Shown in pieces: positions 1 to 9,954 of a stretch of 64,000 nt of DNA. The DNA is taken from positions 1,137,501-1,201,500 of the forward strand of contig JBBBDQ010000192.1 in the NCBI GenBank assembly GCA_037127315.1. Direction: 5' to 3'. The notes below the pieces were generated by a model. The model was not told the DNA's origin, searched no databases, and saw nothing but the letters and a program-made list of their open reading frames with translations. Source of the DNA: Ascarosepion bandense (lineage: Eukaryota; Mollusca; Cephalopoda; Sepiida; Sepiidae). The position numbers and the translations under genes are program-made. The number at the start of each line of letters is the position of its first letter. The stretch's first letter is position 1.

Positions 1-44
1 TATGAGTTTTTGTAGGATATGAAAATATCCTACAAAAACTCATA
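1..44. repeat. Perfect 20-bp inverted repeat (hairpin)
   Basis: Bases 1-20 are repeated exactly as reverse complement at 25-44, separated by the tetraloop GAAA. It sits directly before a Penelope-like endonuclease fragment. The left edge of the window cuts any longer arm. Confidence 0.9.
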
Positions 45-360
45 AACACTAATATCTCTCCGACAGACCCCAACAAAAGAATTAAATTTATCATATATTA
101 CGCTAAATCCACAACATCCAACTCAATCGTCCGCAACGACTCCTCCCCCACCGTTAGCGATTTGTAAAAAAACAATCTAGTGTATAAATTTAAATGCCCC
201 TTTCGAGAATGTATCTCTAACAAACTAAATAATACCTACATTGGACATACTACTAACTCGCTTTCGCGGAGACTTACATTGCACTTAAATGAAAATTCTA
301 ACATATTCCGACATTTAAAACACCATGGCTATCAACACACACTTCTTACGAAAGTTGCCT
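45..360 (+). pseudogene. Penelope-like element, GIY-YIG endonuclease fragment
   Basis: The frame from about 60 to 370 reads through a K-rich stretch (DPNKRIKFIIYYA), one stop (TAA at the end of VSDL), then VYKFKCPFRECI and TYIGHTTNSLSRRL, followed by an HL-rich stretch. In Penelope-like retroelements a C-terminal GIY-YIG nuclease follows the reverse transcriptase; here YKF plays the first-strand role and YIG with the SRRL helix is the core. No reverse transcriptase is seen upstream because the window begins here. Similarity ends near 370, where a Gypsy fragment on the other strand starts. It is a dead 3' fragment lying in the last visible intron of the RASEF-like gene. Confidence 0.6.
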
Positions 361-372
361 CGCTAATAGACT

Positions 373-605
373 TGGGAGGTATCGGGCGTGCTGGTCGTGT
401 AGAGATTTTTTATTCATTTGCCTTTGATATAGGCAGGTTGCTATTTTTTCTTTTTGTGCTGCATTGTTGGAGCACTTTATTGGTAAATTTCCTACCAGCT
501 TTCGATTGAATAGCAGCTCACCAAGTGAGGGAATCACGTAGTCGATCGGGGTCGACCGTAGGCAAAGTAATATCATCTCCAAGTCACGTCCACTTGAGGC
601 ATCCT
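373..605 (-). pseudogene. Gypsy pol fragment, integrase C-terminal region
   Basis: The minus frame reads MEMILLCLRSTPIDYV, then IPSLGELLFNRKL and VGNLPIK, followed by a lysine/glutamine-rich tail. This is the part of a Ty3/Gypsy integrase after the catalytic glutamate, where the LxYR-TP and SPxELLFxRxL motifs lie. Nearly the same peptide is encoded on the plus strand at 2950-3060, so two copies of one family lie 2.4 kb apart in opposite orientations. Neither has an upstream core attached in the normal order. It is a relic with no complete reading frame. Confidence 0.65.
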
Positions 606-710
606 TCCTGATAGCCGATTTTATACTATGAAAATGTTTTTGACAGCTAACTTTAAAAAACTGAGATCAATGCGAAGTAAAGCAATAACCGAAAATTGCA
701 GTTGACTTAC

Positions 711-825
711 CTCTACGGCTTCTACCCATTCTCGGACATTCAAAAAAGATCTTTCATAAGTACAGTCGTATAATAGCAATACACCATCAGCTCGCCTGAA
801 GTAGGATTTGGCTATGCTACGAAAT
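711..825 (-). CDS. RASEF: RASEF-like gene, Rab domain exon (after WDTAGQER)
   Basis: This 115-bp exon has acceptor TGCAG before 825 and donor GTAAGT after 711. It begins in phase 2 and ends in phase 0. It encodes [20 protein letters not shown] followed by [18 protein letters not shown], the switch II helix and third strand of a Rab GTPase, close to vertebrate RASEF. It joins in frame to the exon at 20417-20498, restoring the E-R-F-R junction across a 19.6-kb intron. The remaining Rab exons (NKxD, SAK, prenylation tail) must lie left of the window. It is the most 3' exon visible. Confidence 0.93.
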
Positions 826-2081
826 CTGCATCAAATAGTTGTTTTTTTCCAGGTAAAAAAAAAGAGAGAGAGAAAAGAAACAAACGTAAATATCACTGCT
901 AGAAAAGCAAAAACATTAGAAAACATTATTTTAATGAAGGGATCAGGTGACATAATTTAAACGGTCGAAAATGTAGAACTTTCTGGTTTACTAAAGTCGT
1001 TTCGCACGAGCACGCACACAAGAACATGCAAGCATCTTAGGAGATGGTTAATTTATGATTTATGGCATTAATGTACCCATAAAAAATCTCGAAATTAAAA
1101 AAAAATCTTAGAAAAATGAACTAGTTAAAAACTGCTGTCATGTACATGTCACGACCATCTAGCTGCAGGTACAAACATTAAAAAAAAGAATTTTTAAAAA
1201 TGCTACTAAAAACTGACACGATCAATAATTTAAGTTATAAATTCAAATATGAAAAGTAAATGAATAAACATTTAATTATTTGACGAATCACAAATCAGGA
1301 AAGCCTCTTGCCTTTTTTCTGATAATATTTGGATAAAATCGAGACAACTAACATGCGTGAAATTGAAAGATTCGGTAAAACTGTATCAAACCAATGCTCC
1401 CATATTATTCACTTCATACCGATAAGAAGACATGATTAATGTGTTCTCCAAAATTTTCTTTGGTCTTAAGAAATTAAATTCGGGGGTTTGTTTACGTTAT
1501 ACTCTCTTTCCAACACGTGTGTAATGTTATATGGTCTATATAACAATACTAACAATAATAAACAGGAGACAAGTCCGTACGGAGATAGAAAATAGTAGCC
1601 ATCTACATCAAACAGTTTTAACCTAGCCTAAATAAAATAAATTTCGACACCTCTACTAACATACTTCAATGCCTATAATCGACGGGAGAGGTCATAGTTA
1701 TCCTCTACACCATAGTAGCAGCAGTTCCCAGATCAATTCCTCATGCCACTATACACTCAATTGAACAAAAAACCCACTACCCCCATTCCTTCTCGGCTTA
1801 CAGCCATGTGCGACACAAAAAATGGACCTGTCTAATTTTCTCTGTTTAAATCCACTCTGTTAAAAATAATTTAAATGTTCTATGTTCACTGAACATTAAA
1901 TGTTCATCCTTTGATAATGGCTTCTGTAAGCCGAAAGCTCAGACCTGATAAAAAAAATCAACAATTATTGCGATTTTTTGTCATCTTTCCATGACAACAC
2001 TATCAAGCTAATCAGATCATACGAACGGATCTTACACAAAATAAATAGACAGAACTTGTCTATATTATTCAATGGAACCTG

Positions 2082-2086
<5 letters not shown>
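826..2086. other. Intronic sequence, no recognisable feature
   Basis: AT-rich intron of the RASEF-like gene. I see no protein similarity, no terminal repeats and no RNA gene here. Confidence 0.5.

Positions 2087-2135
<49 letters not shown>
2087..2135. repeat. (AT)n microsatellite
   Basis: An uninterrupted run of alternating A and T of about 49 bases. Confidence 0.95.
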
Positions 2136-2136
<1 letters not shown>

Positions 2137-2324
2137 CATAGTGATGATCCACGTATACTGTCTTAATATGTATAGGAAAAATTATTAAAAAGTTGTGAGT
2201 TTAAAAATGTATTTTTTGACGTATTTGTTTATTTCTATTATTGTATTTTATATTTCAGACCGTCCTCGGTACTTCATCAGAAACAAATGATTTTAAAATT
2301 CAAATTAGAAACGTATGTCGCGAG

Positions 2325-2420
2325 AACGTCTGTGGAGAGAGTTTGTTTAAATCACGTGACGCGTTTGTTTACATCACGTGACGCGTCTGGAGAGAGAGTT
2401 TGTCTACATCAAGTGACGCA
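2325..2420. repeat. Short degenerate tandem repeat with CACGTG boxes
   Basis: Three copies of a GTTTGTTTACATCACGTGAC-like unit lie head to tail, mixed with GGAGAGAG linkers. Two keep a perfect CACGTG palindrome (2353-2358 and 2375-2380) and the third has CAAGTG. No function can be assigned from the sequence. Confidence 0.6.
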
Positions 2421-2685
2421 GAAAGCGACAGATTTAAAAAAAAAATATTTTTAAACGTAAACCTATCTTTAATAATACTTATAAATTTTGTTTTAGATAA
2501 AAACATTTTTGAATGTATCTAAAAAAGTTTAGCTATTGGAATATTTGTAAAGATTCCAAACACCTAATTCCCTATTTAATCCTAGCTTGTGTGTATTTAA
2601 TTTTAAAATTCAGTATTCAAGATCTGCTTGGTGAAGTTGATATTTTGAGTAGTAGTAGACTACTACTTAGACTACTACTCAAAAT

Positions 2686-3158
2686 ATCCTTTGGTGCGAA
2701 AATTGAAGGATTTCAACAGCCAGGAAGCAATCAACTTCACCAAGCAGATCTTCGGAGAACATGGAATCCCGAAGTGAGTGATCAGTGATAATGGTCCCCA
2801 CTATAGATCTACCCCTTTTAAGCAATTTGCTAAGGAATGGGTATTTGAGCACTACACGTCATCCCCTAGATACCCCCAGTCAAATGGTCTAGCAGAGCGT
2901 ACAAGCCATAAAATCGGCGATCAGGAAGGCTGCCTCAAGTGGACGTGACTTGGAGATGATATTACTTTGCCTACGGTCGACCCCGATCGTTTACGTGATT
3001 CCCTCACCTGGCGAGCTGCTATTCAATCGAAAGCTGGTAGGAAATTTACCAATTGTCACTGATCACTCACTCCGGGATTCCATGTTCTCCGAAGATCTGC
3101 TTGGTGAAGTTGATTACTTCCTGGCTGTTGAAATCCTTCAATTTTCGCACCAAGGGAT
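2686..3158. repeat. Long inverted repeat made of Gypsy integrase sequence
   Basis: About 105 bp at 2686-2791 reappears as a near-perfect reverse complement at 3053-3158, with roughly 260 bp between. Both arms encode the same integrase stretch (NFTKQIFGEHGIP). A smaller nested fold-back lies at 2629-2690, where GATCTGCTTGGTGAAGTTGA is followed by inverted AGTAGTAG/CTACTACT blocks. Confidence 0.85.
2690..3060 (+). pseudogene. Gypsy integrase fragment (catalytic core to C-terminus)
   Basis: The plus frame reads NFTKQIFGEHGIPK, a stop, then VISDNGPHYRST, EHYTSSPRYPQSNGLAERT and a C-terminal part matching the fragment at 373-605. The second catalytic aspartate (SDNG) and the glutamate (SNGLAE) are visible. 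The stop between GIPK and VISDNG is TGA, and the same stop is present in the inverted arm at 3053-3158. The frame shifts after AERT. A non-functional integrase piece. Confidence 0.8.
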
Positions 3159-3990
3159 ATTTTGAGTAGTAGTCTACCACCAGCATATATTGGGATCTGC
3201 CGACTTGAAACAAATCCGTGGCTATTATTTGCCATGGTCTCACCGGAATTTCATGTGGGTTCAAGGATTCTGCACATTGTGCTTTCTGTTATTCTTGACA
3301 GATATCACACCCCTGTACAACTTTTTCAATATCCTAGTTTATGTTGCTCCAAAAGACACAGTTCTTCGCTCACAGCTTACACTTTTCCATTCCTTGGTGA
3401 CCATAATAGATTTTGTGTAGAATTTCCTGCTGCATCACTTTGGGTATTATTATCAGGCCACTCTTTATTAGGATACTATTCTCAATGGCCAGCTCATCCT
3501 GATACGGCCAGTAGGGTCGCAAGTTTTTGCCGATTTTCTTGAATGTGTTGGGCCAGCCTTGCAGGATAGCTTCCTTTAGCTCACACAGTATGGAGTCCAC
3601 TTTGGTTGCCTGATGTATCTGTGTTAACTTTTCTGTAGAAAATTGAACAAAATCAACTCGTATATCGAGGTTAATCTCCTTTTTAGTTTTCTTGTTTGGT
3701 ATTCGGGAGAATCCATCAGCCAGGGTCATCTCTTTGCCAGGACGATATATAATGCTAAGGTCATACTCTTGTAAGCGTAGCAACATACGCTGCAAACGAG
3801 GTGGGGCGACGATCAAATTATTTAGGCTGATCATTTCCAAGGGTTTATGATCGCTCTCTACCTGGAATTTGCACAAATTTAGGTAAGTCCTAAATCGCTC
3901 ACAACCAAAAACGATAGCTAGAAGCTCTCACTCTATGTTTGCATATCGCTGTTCTGTTTCTGTCATATTTTCACCTCAAAACACTATTAT
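3053..3990 (-). pseudogene. Gypsy pol fragment: RNase H to integrase N-terminal half
   Basis: Reading the minus strand from 3970 down: QRYANIE, a TGA stop, ELLAIVFGCERFRTYL and VESDHKPLEM (RNase H), then PPRLQRMLLRLQEYDLSI with PGKEMTLADGFSRIP. Next come an integrase zinc-binding region (YYGHQGMEKCKL) and, after a frameshift, PWQIIATDLFQ with YMLVVDYYSKYPLVRK, carrying the first catalytic aspartate of the integrase core. It then runs into the inverted arm at 3053-3158 rather than its own downstream sequence. Domain order fits Ty3/Gypsy. At least one stop and one frameshift make it non-coding. Confidence 0.88.
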
Positions 3991-4640
3991 CATTACAGAA
4001 AGAAAGATATCTAGGAAGCTTCTAAACAAAGAGGGTGCCATATGGATTTTAATAAGATCTAAGTTTAAGGTGGAGAAATTAGATATATCAATGTCAAATT
4101 GTGTGGGGTGAGGTCTATATAAAAGGGAAGTCTCCAAACCCAGAGAGACAGAAACAACTAGAAGCGGCTCGGGATTGCGTATCCCCGCAATTCCCATGGC
4201 TAGAGCCGAAACACAGACACACATGAGAGAAAACTTGAGTGAGAACCGATGAAGAATTCTTTGAAGAATTGAATGAGAGTCGATTGGATGTTTATTACCT
4301 TTGCGTTTGTGACTAGATTTCCCAAATTACCATTTAGCAATAGAGAACTTGATTTTACAGAAGATAATGGAGACATTTTATTCAACCAGTTTTTCTTCAT
4401 ATTCAATAAACCTGTTCCTAGTTATCAACAGTGCTGTGCATTTTATCAACCCAAATATCGTAAGATTTTGGGAAACTTTAACATGGAGACGACACACCGG
4501 CCCCAACTGAGGATGGAAAACAAAGTCAGATTACCTGTAGGTGGGTATTACTCAACAAAGCTAACAACTGAGAAGAGAGGAAGAAAAAGCAGAGGAGACA
4601 GAAATGAAAGAAGAAGAGTCGTGTATTAATGGGAGTGAGT
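3961..4640 (+). promoter_or_regulatory. Possible LTR-like segment (TATA box and polyadenylation signal)
   Basis: A strong TATATAAAAGGG box lies at about 4117 and an AATAAA signal about 290 bp further at 4404, followed by a purine-rich leader. This spacing is what a retrotransposon LTR would show. No matching second LTR and no clear primer-binding site were found, so the boundaries are guesses. It could equally be chance in AT-rich DNA. Confidence 0.25.
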
Positions 4641-5699
4641 GTTACAAGTTAACATAAATTATTAACTGTTTTAATCTCTGCTTTAATAATTATAACTGAT
4701 ATATGCCAAATAAATAAATTACAAAAAATACACTCCGAATTAAAGGGACATTTGGTCGTAGAAAGGAAAATGTAAGCATAATGTAAGGGAATTGTTATGA
4801 AGTGGGATTTCTTTCGTATTTTATCAGTCCAGCGATAGTCGTTTCTCTCGATTACTGAGAGCTGCTCTACTCTTACTGCTTACTAGGAATTTTATAGTCT
4901 TTGGCTGGGCTACACTAATTATCATTTACATATCACTACACCTTCCTAAAACGCAAGTGTCTTATGTCACCGTTACTTCAGTCACCTCTTCTGATCTTTA
5001 ATTCGTTTCGGGTTTTTTTGGATATCCACAGTCTATCTCCTGAATCAATGGAGATTTCAACTTGTCTCGCCTTGTCTCCTATTCACAACCTTTTCTTCAT
5101 CCATCGACTTTTTGAAGTTTCAGAGAATTCATTTTAGCTATCTTTATCATTCATACAGTCATCTTCAGAATTTCATCCTGTAAAGGTGGGTTTCGATTTG
5201 TTTTACAAAATTATTATTTGAAATAATATTTCTTCATTATTTTTCTCCTCCTCGTATTCGTCTTGTGGCCTCATTTGATCTACATGGGCATTCTACTGTC
5301 ATTTCTTCATATTACAGCTGTTTTGTTTCGTTTTTGCGTAATGAAATTTACCTTTTCAAGAACGGATTTATTATTTTTTATACTGAATTCTTTCATCAGT
5401 AGAATATTACATATTTAAAGGAGCTCTGATTTGCCTTCCCATTAAATTTACAGCGTGTGGAATAGGGCCGTAACTTAAAAACAGTCTCGGTAGGAAGATT
5501 TCTTTTTGACGTGAACAGGAATTAATGCCAACCTTTATTTGCACCGTTCTTTCCATTCTCCTATTCGGTTAGGGTTGTTATGGAGGTTTCTTGTAATGTG
5601 TACATCCTATTTATTCTTGATATGAGAGTTTATTATTTGGCAACCATTCTTTCCAAAGACAATATATCAGTCTCAGCCCAATATAAAAATAGTATCCTC
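4641..5699. other. Degraded repeat DNA; shares blocks with 9945-10170
   Basis: Two blocks recur downstream. The block at 4733-4795 (GAATTAAAGGGA... GGAATTGT) resembles 10100-10165, and the block at 4845-4925 (CTCTACTCTTACTGCTT) resembles 9950-10010, but in swapped order. They may be pieces of one LTR family. The rest is AT-rich with no clear coding content. Confidence 0.4.
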
Positions 5700-6825
5700 G
5701 AATGTCTCATTTATATTTTCATTTGTAAAGCTGCAACCTCAATAACGCGTCTACGTGTAGAATTGTATTACCTTGAAATATTCTATATCAAAGTTAAAAG
5801 CTACTAATCTCATCACCCACCTCAATAATCTCGATGTCGTGATTTTGGGTAATCCTTTTCTCGGATTAAATCTAAATTCTAATGGTTTATGGTCAGAGTT
5901 CAATATATTGTTGTTTTTCAATGAAAAATTGTAGAACTCTAATAGTCATTTATACGATGGCTAGAATTTCCTTTTCTATGTTGAATAATTAAATTCAGCA
6001 TTTGTCAACCTTCTTAATAAGTACATTATTGTGTGTCCTTGTGATAATATTCTAGATGTTGAATATTCACTGCAACGTAATTTCTTTTCTAGGTTAAGAA
6101 CTTTCACCACTGGCTTCTTTGAAGAGTTTACTAACTTATTAAAAAGATTCTTGCTTTTTTTTCAGTCCACATGAAGTCAGTATTATTTTTTTCTCAATTT
6201 GGTAAACGGTTTCATTACATATGTATAGTGTGGTACATATCATCTATAAAAGTTCACTATGCCTAAGAAAGACTCTTTTATTTGTGGGTACCGATACTTC
6301 AGCATTTTTTTTTCTCTTAGTGACATTCCCTCTTTTGAAATGGGATATCTGAGAAACTATGTTTTGTCACTGTTGTGAGAATTTTTTTATTATTATTCCT
6401 GCATTTCTTAATCTACTAAAAATAATGTCAGTTTGTTCTTTTGCATTTTTATTAATGGCTCCGAGACATATATAATCTTGGTAACATACCATACATTTTA
6501 TGGCGTTTCCAAAGTTTTGTTCAATGGACTTTTGAAATAGTGCATTTGCCGTCTTTATTCCATAGGCCATTCTTTCCACGTCAAGAGAACTATCGGAGAG
6601 TTTATTATTACTTCTTTCAATTTTTCCTTTAATAGTATATGGTGATATTAGGTGTATTTTAGTAAAAATATTCATTCCTACTTGGGAATGTAAGGCCACT
6701 TCCACATTTGGTATAGGATACGTGTCTGAGGAAACTTTATGACTCCCACTTTTGTAATCACCACATATGCATACATCTCTATCTGTTTTTCTGACAGCGA
6801 CAACTGCAACTTCACTCCACATGGT
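5700..6825 (-). pseudogene. Gypsy reverse transcriptase-RNase H fragment
   Basis: From 6825 down the minus strand reads VAVVAVRKTDRDVCICGDYK, DTYPIPNVE, NIFTKIHL, MAYGIKTANALFQKSIEQ and MVCYQDYICLGA, a Ty3/Gypsy reverse transcriptase. The usual YxDD is YQDY here, losing a catalytic aspartate. After frameshifts an RNase H region follows (ILSQGHTI, YLLRRLTNAEFNYST, SDHKPLEFRFNPRKG) to about 5700. The middle of the polymerase is compressed, with HLISPYTIKGKIE replacing the usual core. Its start abuts a second reverse transcriptase on the opposite strand. Confidence 0.85.
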
Positions 6826-7126
6826 ACCCAAATCACAGGAGGGAGCGTGGAAACCCTGTGAAGAGTATAGACGTTTGAATGCACAGACAATTCCTGACAA
6901 ATATCCTGTGCCAAACTTAGCCGATTTCGCCATTTCGTTACAGGGAGCTAAGATCTTCACTAAGATTGATTTACGAAAAACTTTCCACTAGATCCCAGTG
7001 GCCGCAGAAGACATACATAAAACTGCTATCACAACTCCTTTTGGTTTATATGAATTTCTCCGAATGCATTTTGGGCTACGAAACGCGGCGCAATCATTTC
7101 ATATTCAGTCTCTTTCAGCCAGTTAA
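6800..7126 (+). pseudogene. Second Gypsy reverse transcriptase fragment
   Basis: The plus strand reads TSLHMVPKSQEGAWKPCEEY, RRLNAQTIPDKYPVPNLADF, GAKIFTKIDLRKTFH, a stop, then IPVAAEDIHKTAITTPFGLY and EFLRMHFGLRNAAQSF. It covers the finger and first palm motifs of a Ty3/Gypsy polymerase, of a different lineage from the minus-strand copy. Both fragments start at equivalent points of the domain and meet head-to-head near 6800-6825. The frame breaks after NAAQSF, where a LINE insertion begins. Confidence 0.85.
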
Positions 7127-7271
7127 TTTTCTGCCGGTCTGGCGATTGATTCGGAACGTCCTATCTCTCAATGACAGGCTCTTCAAGTGTGGCTGGGCGG
7201 GTATGCCCGACTGCCATCGGTGTTTGGAAGAAACGGCTGCGCACGCCTACCATTGTTCTCAGGTGCGCCCC

Positions 7272-7309
7272 TTTTAGGACTATGTCGGGTACCCGACATA
7301 GTCCTAAAA
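7272..7309. repeat. Perfect 38-bp palindrome without spacer
   Basis: TTTTAGGACTATGTCGGGT (7272-7290) is followed at once by its exact reverse complement (7291-7309), centred on GGTACC. It lies inside the LINE coding relic, where RPF*DYVGY is read up to the centre. Confidence 0.95.
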
Positions 7310-7959
7310 TCGCTGTAATCGCGCCCGATCTTCTGCCCATCGATCTCGCGTGTGATAATGTGTCGCATCAACTTAAGATGAAGATCAGATCTGATAGAAA
7401 GGGCTTGGTATCGACAGATTTCATCAAAAGGTGGGTAAGTGTAGCAGGCCTGATCCGCGTGGCCAGTCTTAATTTTATTTTTTATTTTTTTATTTTTTGC
7501 ACAACGGTGCGGTTTCATGTAAACCCCTTCATGGTTAAGTTAGTCGTCTTTTGTGTACCCAGTTAATGTGAATGAATGGACTCCCAGCCTGTTCCCAGCT
7601 TTCTCTTTTGTTTTGATCCAAGTCAAGATTCCCAACCTCCCCAGTTTGTTTTTTCCTCTTTTTATCTTGACTGGGTCAGTATTTGATTTTCCAATTCCAT
7701 TATTTATTTTATCCTCTCCCACTCCTTTAGCGAGTGTGCTTCTTGATTTCGCTGTTTTTGTGGGGTGGATGGGTCATACTAACATTTGTTTATTTTAGTT
7801 TGAATATTTTGTGATATTTAGTTCGTTTTGGGGTATTTCACCCCCCTCCCCTTCATCATTTCGTTTTCATTAAATCTTTTAAATATATTTTTATATTCTT
7901 GTAAATAGTAGCATTTTTTGTCATGGGTTTGTTTCCCTTTTTTAAGTGTCACTTGTAAA

Positions 7960-8305
7960 CATGTGGTATTGTGGTGCGTGAAGGATTGGGAGGTGATGGA
8001 TGGGTTCTTTTGGTGATTGAGCAAATTGTAATGAGTGAATGGGTCGTGATAGTATTTAGCTAGGTATAGGATAGTTAACTGAAGACCACCCTTTGCCCCT
8101 TCCTTTTTTCGGCCTTGTACCACAATTCGTGTATTTTACATGAATAAATATTGTGATGGATGGGTTCTTGTGGTGAATGTGAAAATTGTTAATGAGTGCT
8201 AGGGTTGTGAAAGTGTTTAGCTAGGTATAAGATAGCTACGGAAGACCTCCCTCTACCCACTTCCTCTTTGGCTTTGTGCCACGTTTTTATACAAAATAAA
8301 TATGT
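7960..8305 (+). repeat. Two tandem copies of the LINE 3' end
   Basis: A unit of about 165 bp starting GTGATGGATGGGTTCTT, passing TTTAGCTAGGTATA and ending near a GCCTTGTACCAC/AATAAATAT stretch, occurs twice head to tail (from about 7990 and from 8154). An inverted third copy is at 9816-9937. Confidence 0.75.
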
Positions 8306-8328
8306 AGTTGGTTTTCTGCCGGTCAAAA

Positions 8329-8664
8329 TCATCTGCATTTTCCAGCCGCGAACATCCAGACAGTTGGGGACGGATTTGAAGGCCTCACAATCAAATTATC
8401 CAAGATTTCACTTAGGATTTGCCCATTTTGGTTGAAATAAACCGCTAGGTGCTCTTCTAAAGTCTGAGGAGTTATCTGTTGCCTTGATCGTACGCCGGCA
8501 CTCGTACTGCTCGAATTATCAGATATTTGGTGATTAATTCTCGATTTACTGCCTCCATGTAATCTTCGGGCGTGAGTAACAGTATGTCTCCCATGAAGTA
8601 GCCTGTTCCCTTTATAATCCGTTGCGACGTCAATTTTATCACTGTGTTTTTCTAGGAGCGACAA
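8329..8664 (-). other. Open frame of unknown origin, 111 codons
   Basis: An open minus-strand frame beginning MSLLEKHSDKIDVATDYKG and containing TPQTLEEHLAVYFNQNGQIL. I do not recognise it. It adjoins the target-site copy of the LINE insertion and could be a remnant of a Gypsy gag or spacer region. Base composition is less AT-rich than the surrounding intron. No splice sites consistent with the host gene phase were seen. Confidence 0.3.
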
Positions 8665-9798
8665 ATTTTGCGCGAACGCTTGTCTACCAAAAATTCATGG
8701 GGTTTTTCCAAAAGGCCATCTTTTATGAGATGAGCGTAACTATTCTCCAGCTTCAAAATCTCCAATGTTAATTACGCAATTCGGTGGCGGTGGTGGGTTG
8801 GGTGGTTGGCACATCCAACAAGAAGGCGATTCTCTTATTGTCGTTGTTCTTCTGCTTTTGCGTTGCTGTTTTTTTTTTTGTTTTTTTACATTTTCCTGGT
8901 CATTTTGGTCTCCGTACTTTTAAATTTCACATTATTTTAGTCAAGGTTCTTTTACCTAGAATACTTTATCTTCAGGCTTAGATGATCGAATATTTTATCA
9001 AGCGGTTTCACGTCAGAGGTAGACCTTTATTGCCGACGTTTGTCTGTCGTTTCGGTTATTTAATTCCAGAAAATGTATTTCCTTGTGTGTGTAAAATGAA
9101 AATGTAAGAAAGAATATCCAAAAATAAACTTAAGTTGCAAAAATTAAATAAATTTTTTCCATGACGGGAAGGAGTGAAACAAATTTAACAATACGAACAA
9201 ACATTAAAAAGTTAACATTAACCATCAAAATTAAACAGAAAACAATTAAAAGCTGATTTAACCAGCAGAGGAGAAGGAAAACAGTTCGGCGTGCCAGAAA
9301 GTAAAGAAGAAATTAAAGGAAAGTCTATTTAACTACAGAATTATAGAAGAAAAATTAAATTACGCAGAGAAGTATTTTAAATCCAAAAATTATGACACAA
9401 AATAAAGGAAGTGAGAAAAAAGTTTTGAAAAAAAATTAAATAAAATAGAAACGCAACAAAAACAATAAAGGTTCACTGAATAAACGAATAGCAAAAAAAG
9501 TAAAATAGGAGTAGAACACAGGCATTGCAACTAAATAATTAAATAAGAGGCGAGAAATATATAAATATAGTTTAGTAAAACTCAGTTACACTAGAAAAAT
9601 ACAACTTCGGATTACCGCCGAGTGGGGTGGGGTGAAAATTAGAAAAATAAAAATAAAAATTCAAAACAGAAACGAAATGGAATCAAATTAACAGAAATGT
9701 TATCAGTACTACTTTGTGTCGTGAAAACAGTGAATCCAAAAGGTAATTTGTAATTTTAAAAAAAGTAAAACAAAGCGATAGTAGCAGGACTAACAAAA
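8665..9798. other. Intronic sequence, no recognisable feature
   Basis: AT- and A-rich DNA without recognisable coding or repeat structure. Confidence 0.45.
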
Positions 9799-9954
9799 TG
9801 ACCTTACTGAAGGCGATATTTATTCGTAAAATTTACAAAATGTGGCACATGGCCGTAAAAAGGGGTGAGTGTGAGGTTGGTCGACACTGTCTATCCTATA
9901 CCTAGCTAAACACTTCCACGACCCTAGTACTCATTACTGACCTTACTGAAGGCG
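9799..9954 (-). mobile_element. Short LINE 3'-end insertion with 17-bp target duplication
   Basis: TGACCTTACTGAAGGCG occurs exactly at 9799-9815 and 9938-9954. The 122 bp between, read on the minus strand, contain TTTAGCTAGGTATAGGATAG and end in GAATAAATAT, matching the 3' end of the Tx1-like LINE at 7990-8150. It is a severely 5'-truncated or SINE-like copy. Confidence 0.85.

Larger units (their letters stand above)
7127..8324 (+). mobile_element. 5'-truncated Tx1-like LINE with 13-bp target duplication
   Basis: TTTTCTGCCGGTC occurs at 7127-7139 and again at 8312-8324, enclosing about 1.17 kb. The insert begins inside the C-terminal region of a LINE polyprotein: VLSLNDRLFKCGWAGMPDCH, RCLEETAAHAYHC (CCHC-type finger), a stop at RPF*DYVGY, then VIAPDLLPIDLACDNVS and KMKIRSDRKGLVSTDFIKRW. 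The 3' untranslated region follows and ends near an AATAAATAT sequence. The family matches the Tx1-like LINE on the minus strand at 15-20 kb. Truncation, target duplication and the conserved end fit target-primed reverse transcription. Confidence 0.75.

Noticed and set aside
4273..4629. 118-codon plus-strand frame MRVDWMFITF...
   Set aside because: No recognisable domain; composition and position fit an LTR/leader region better than a gene.
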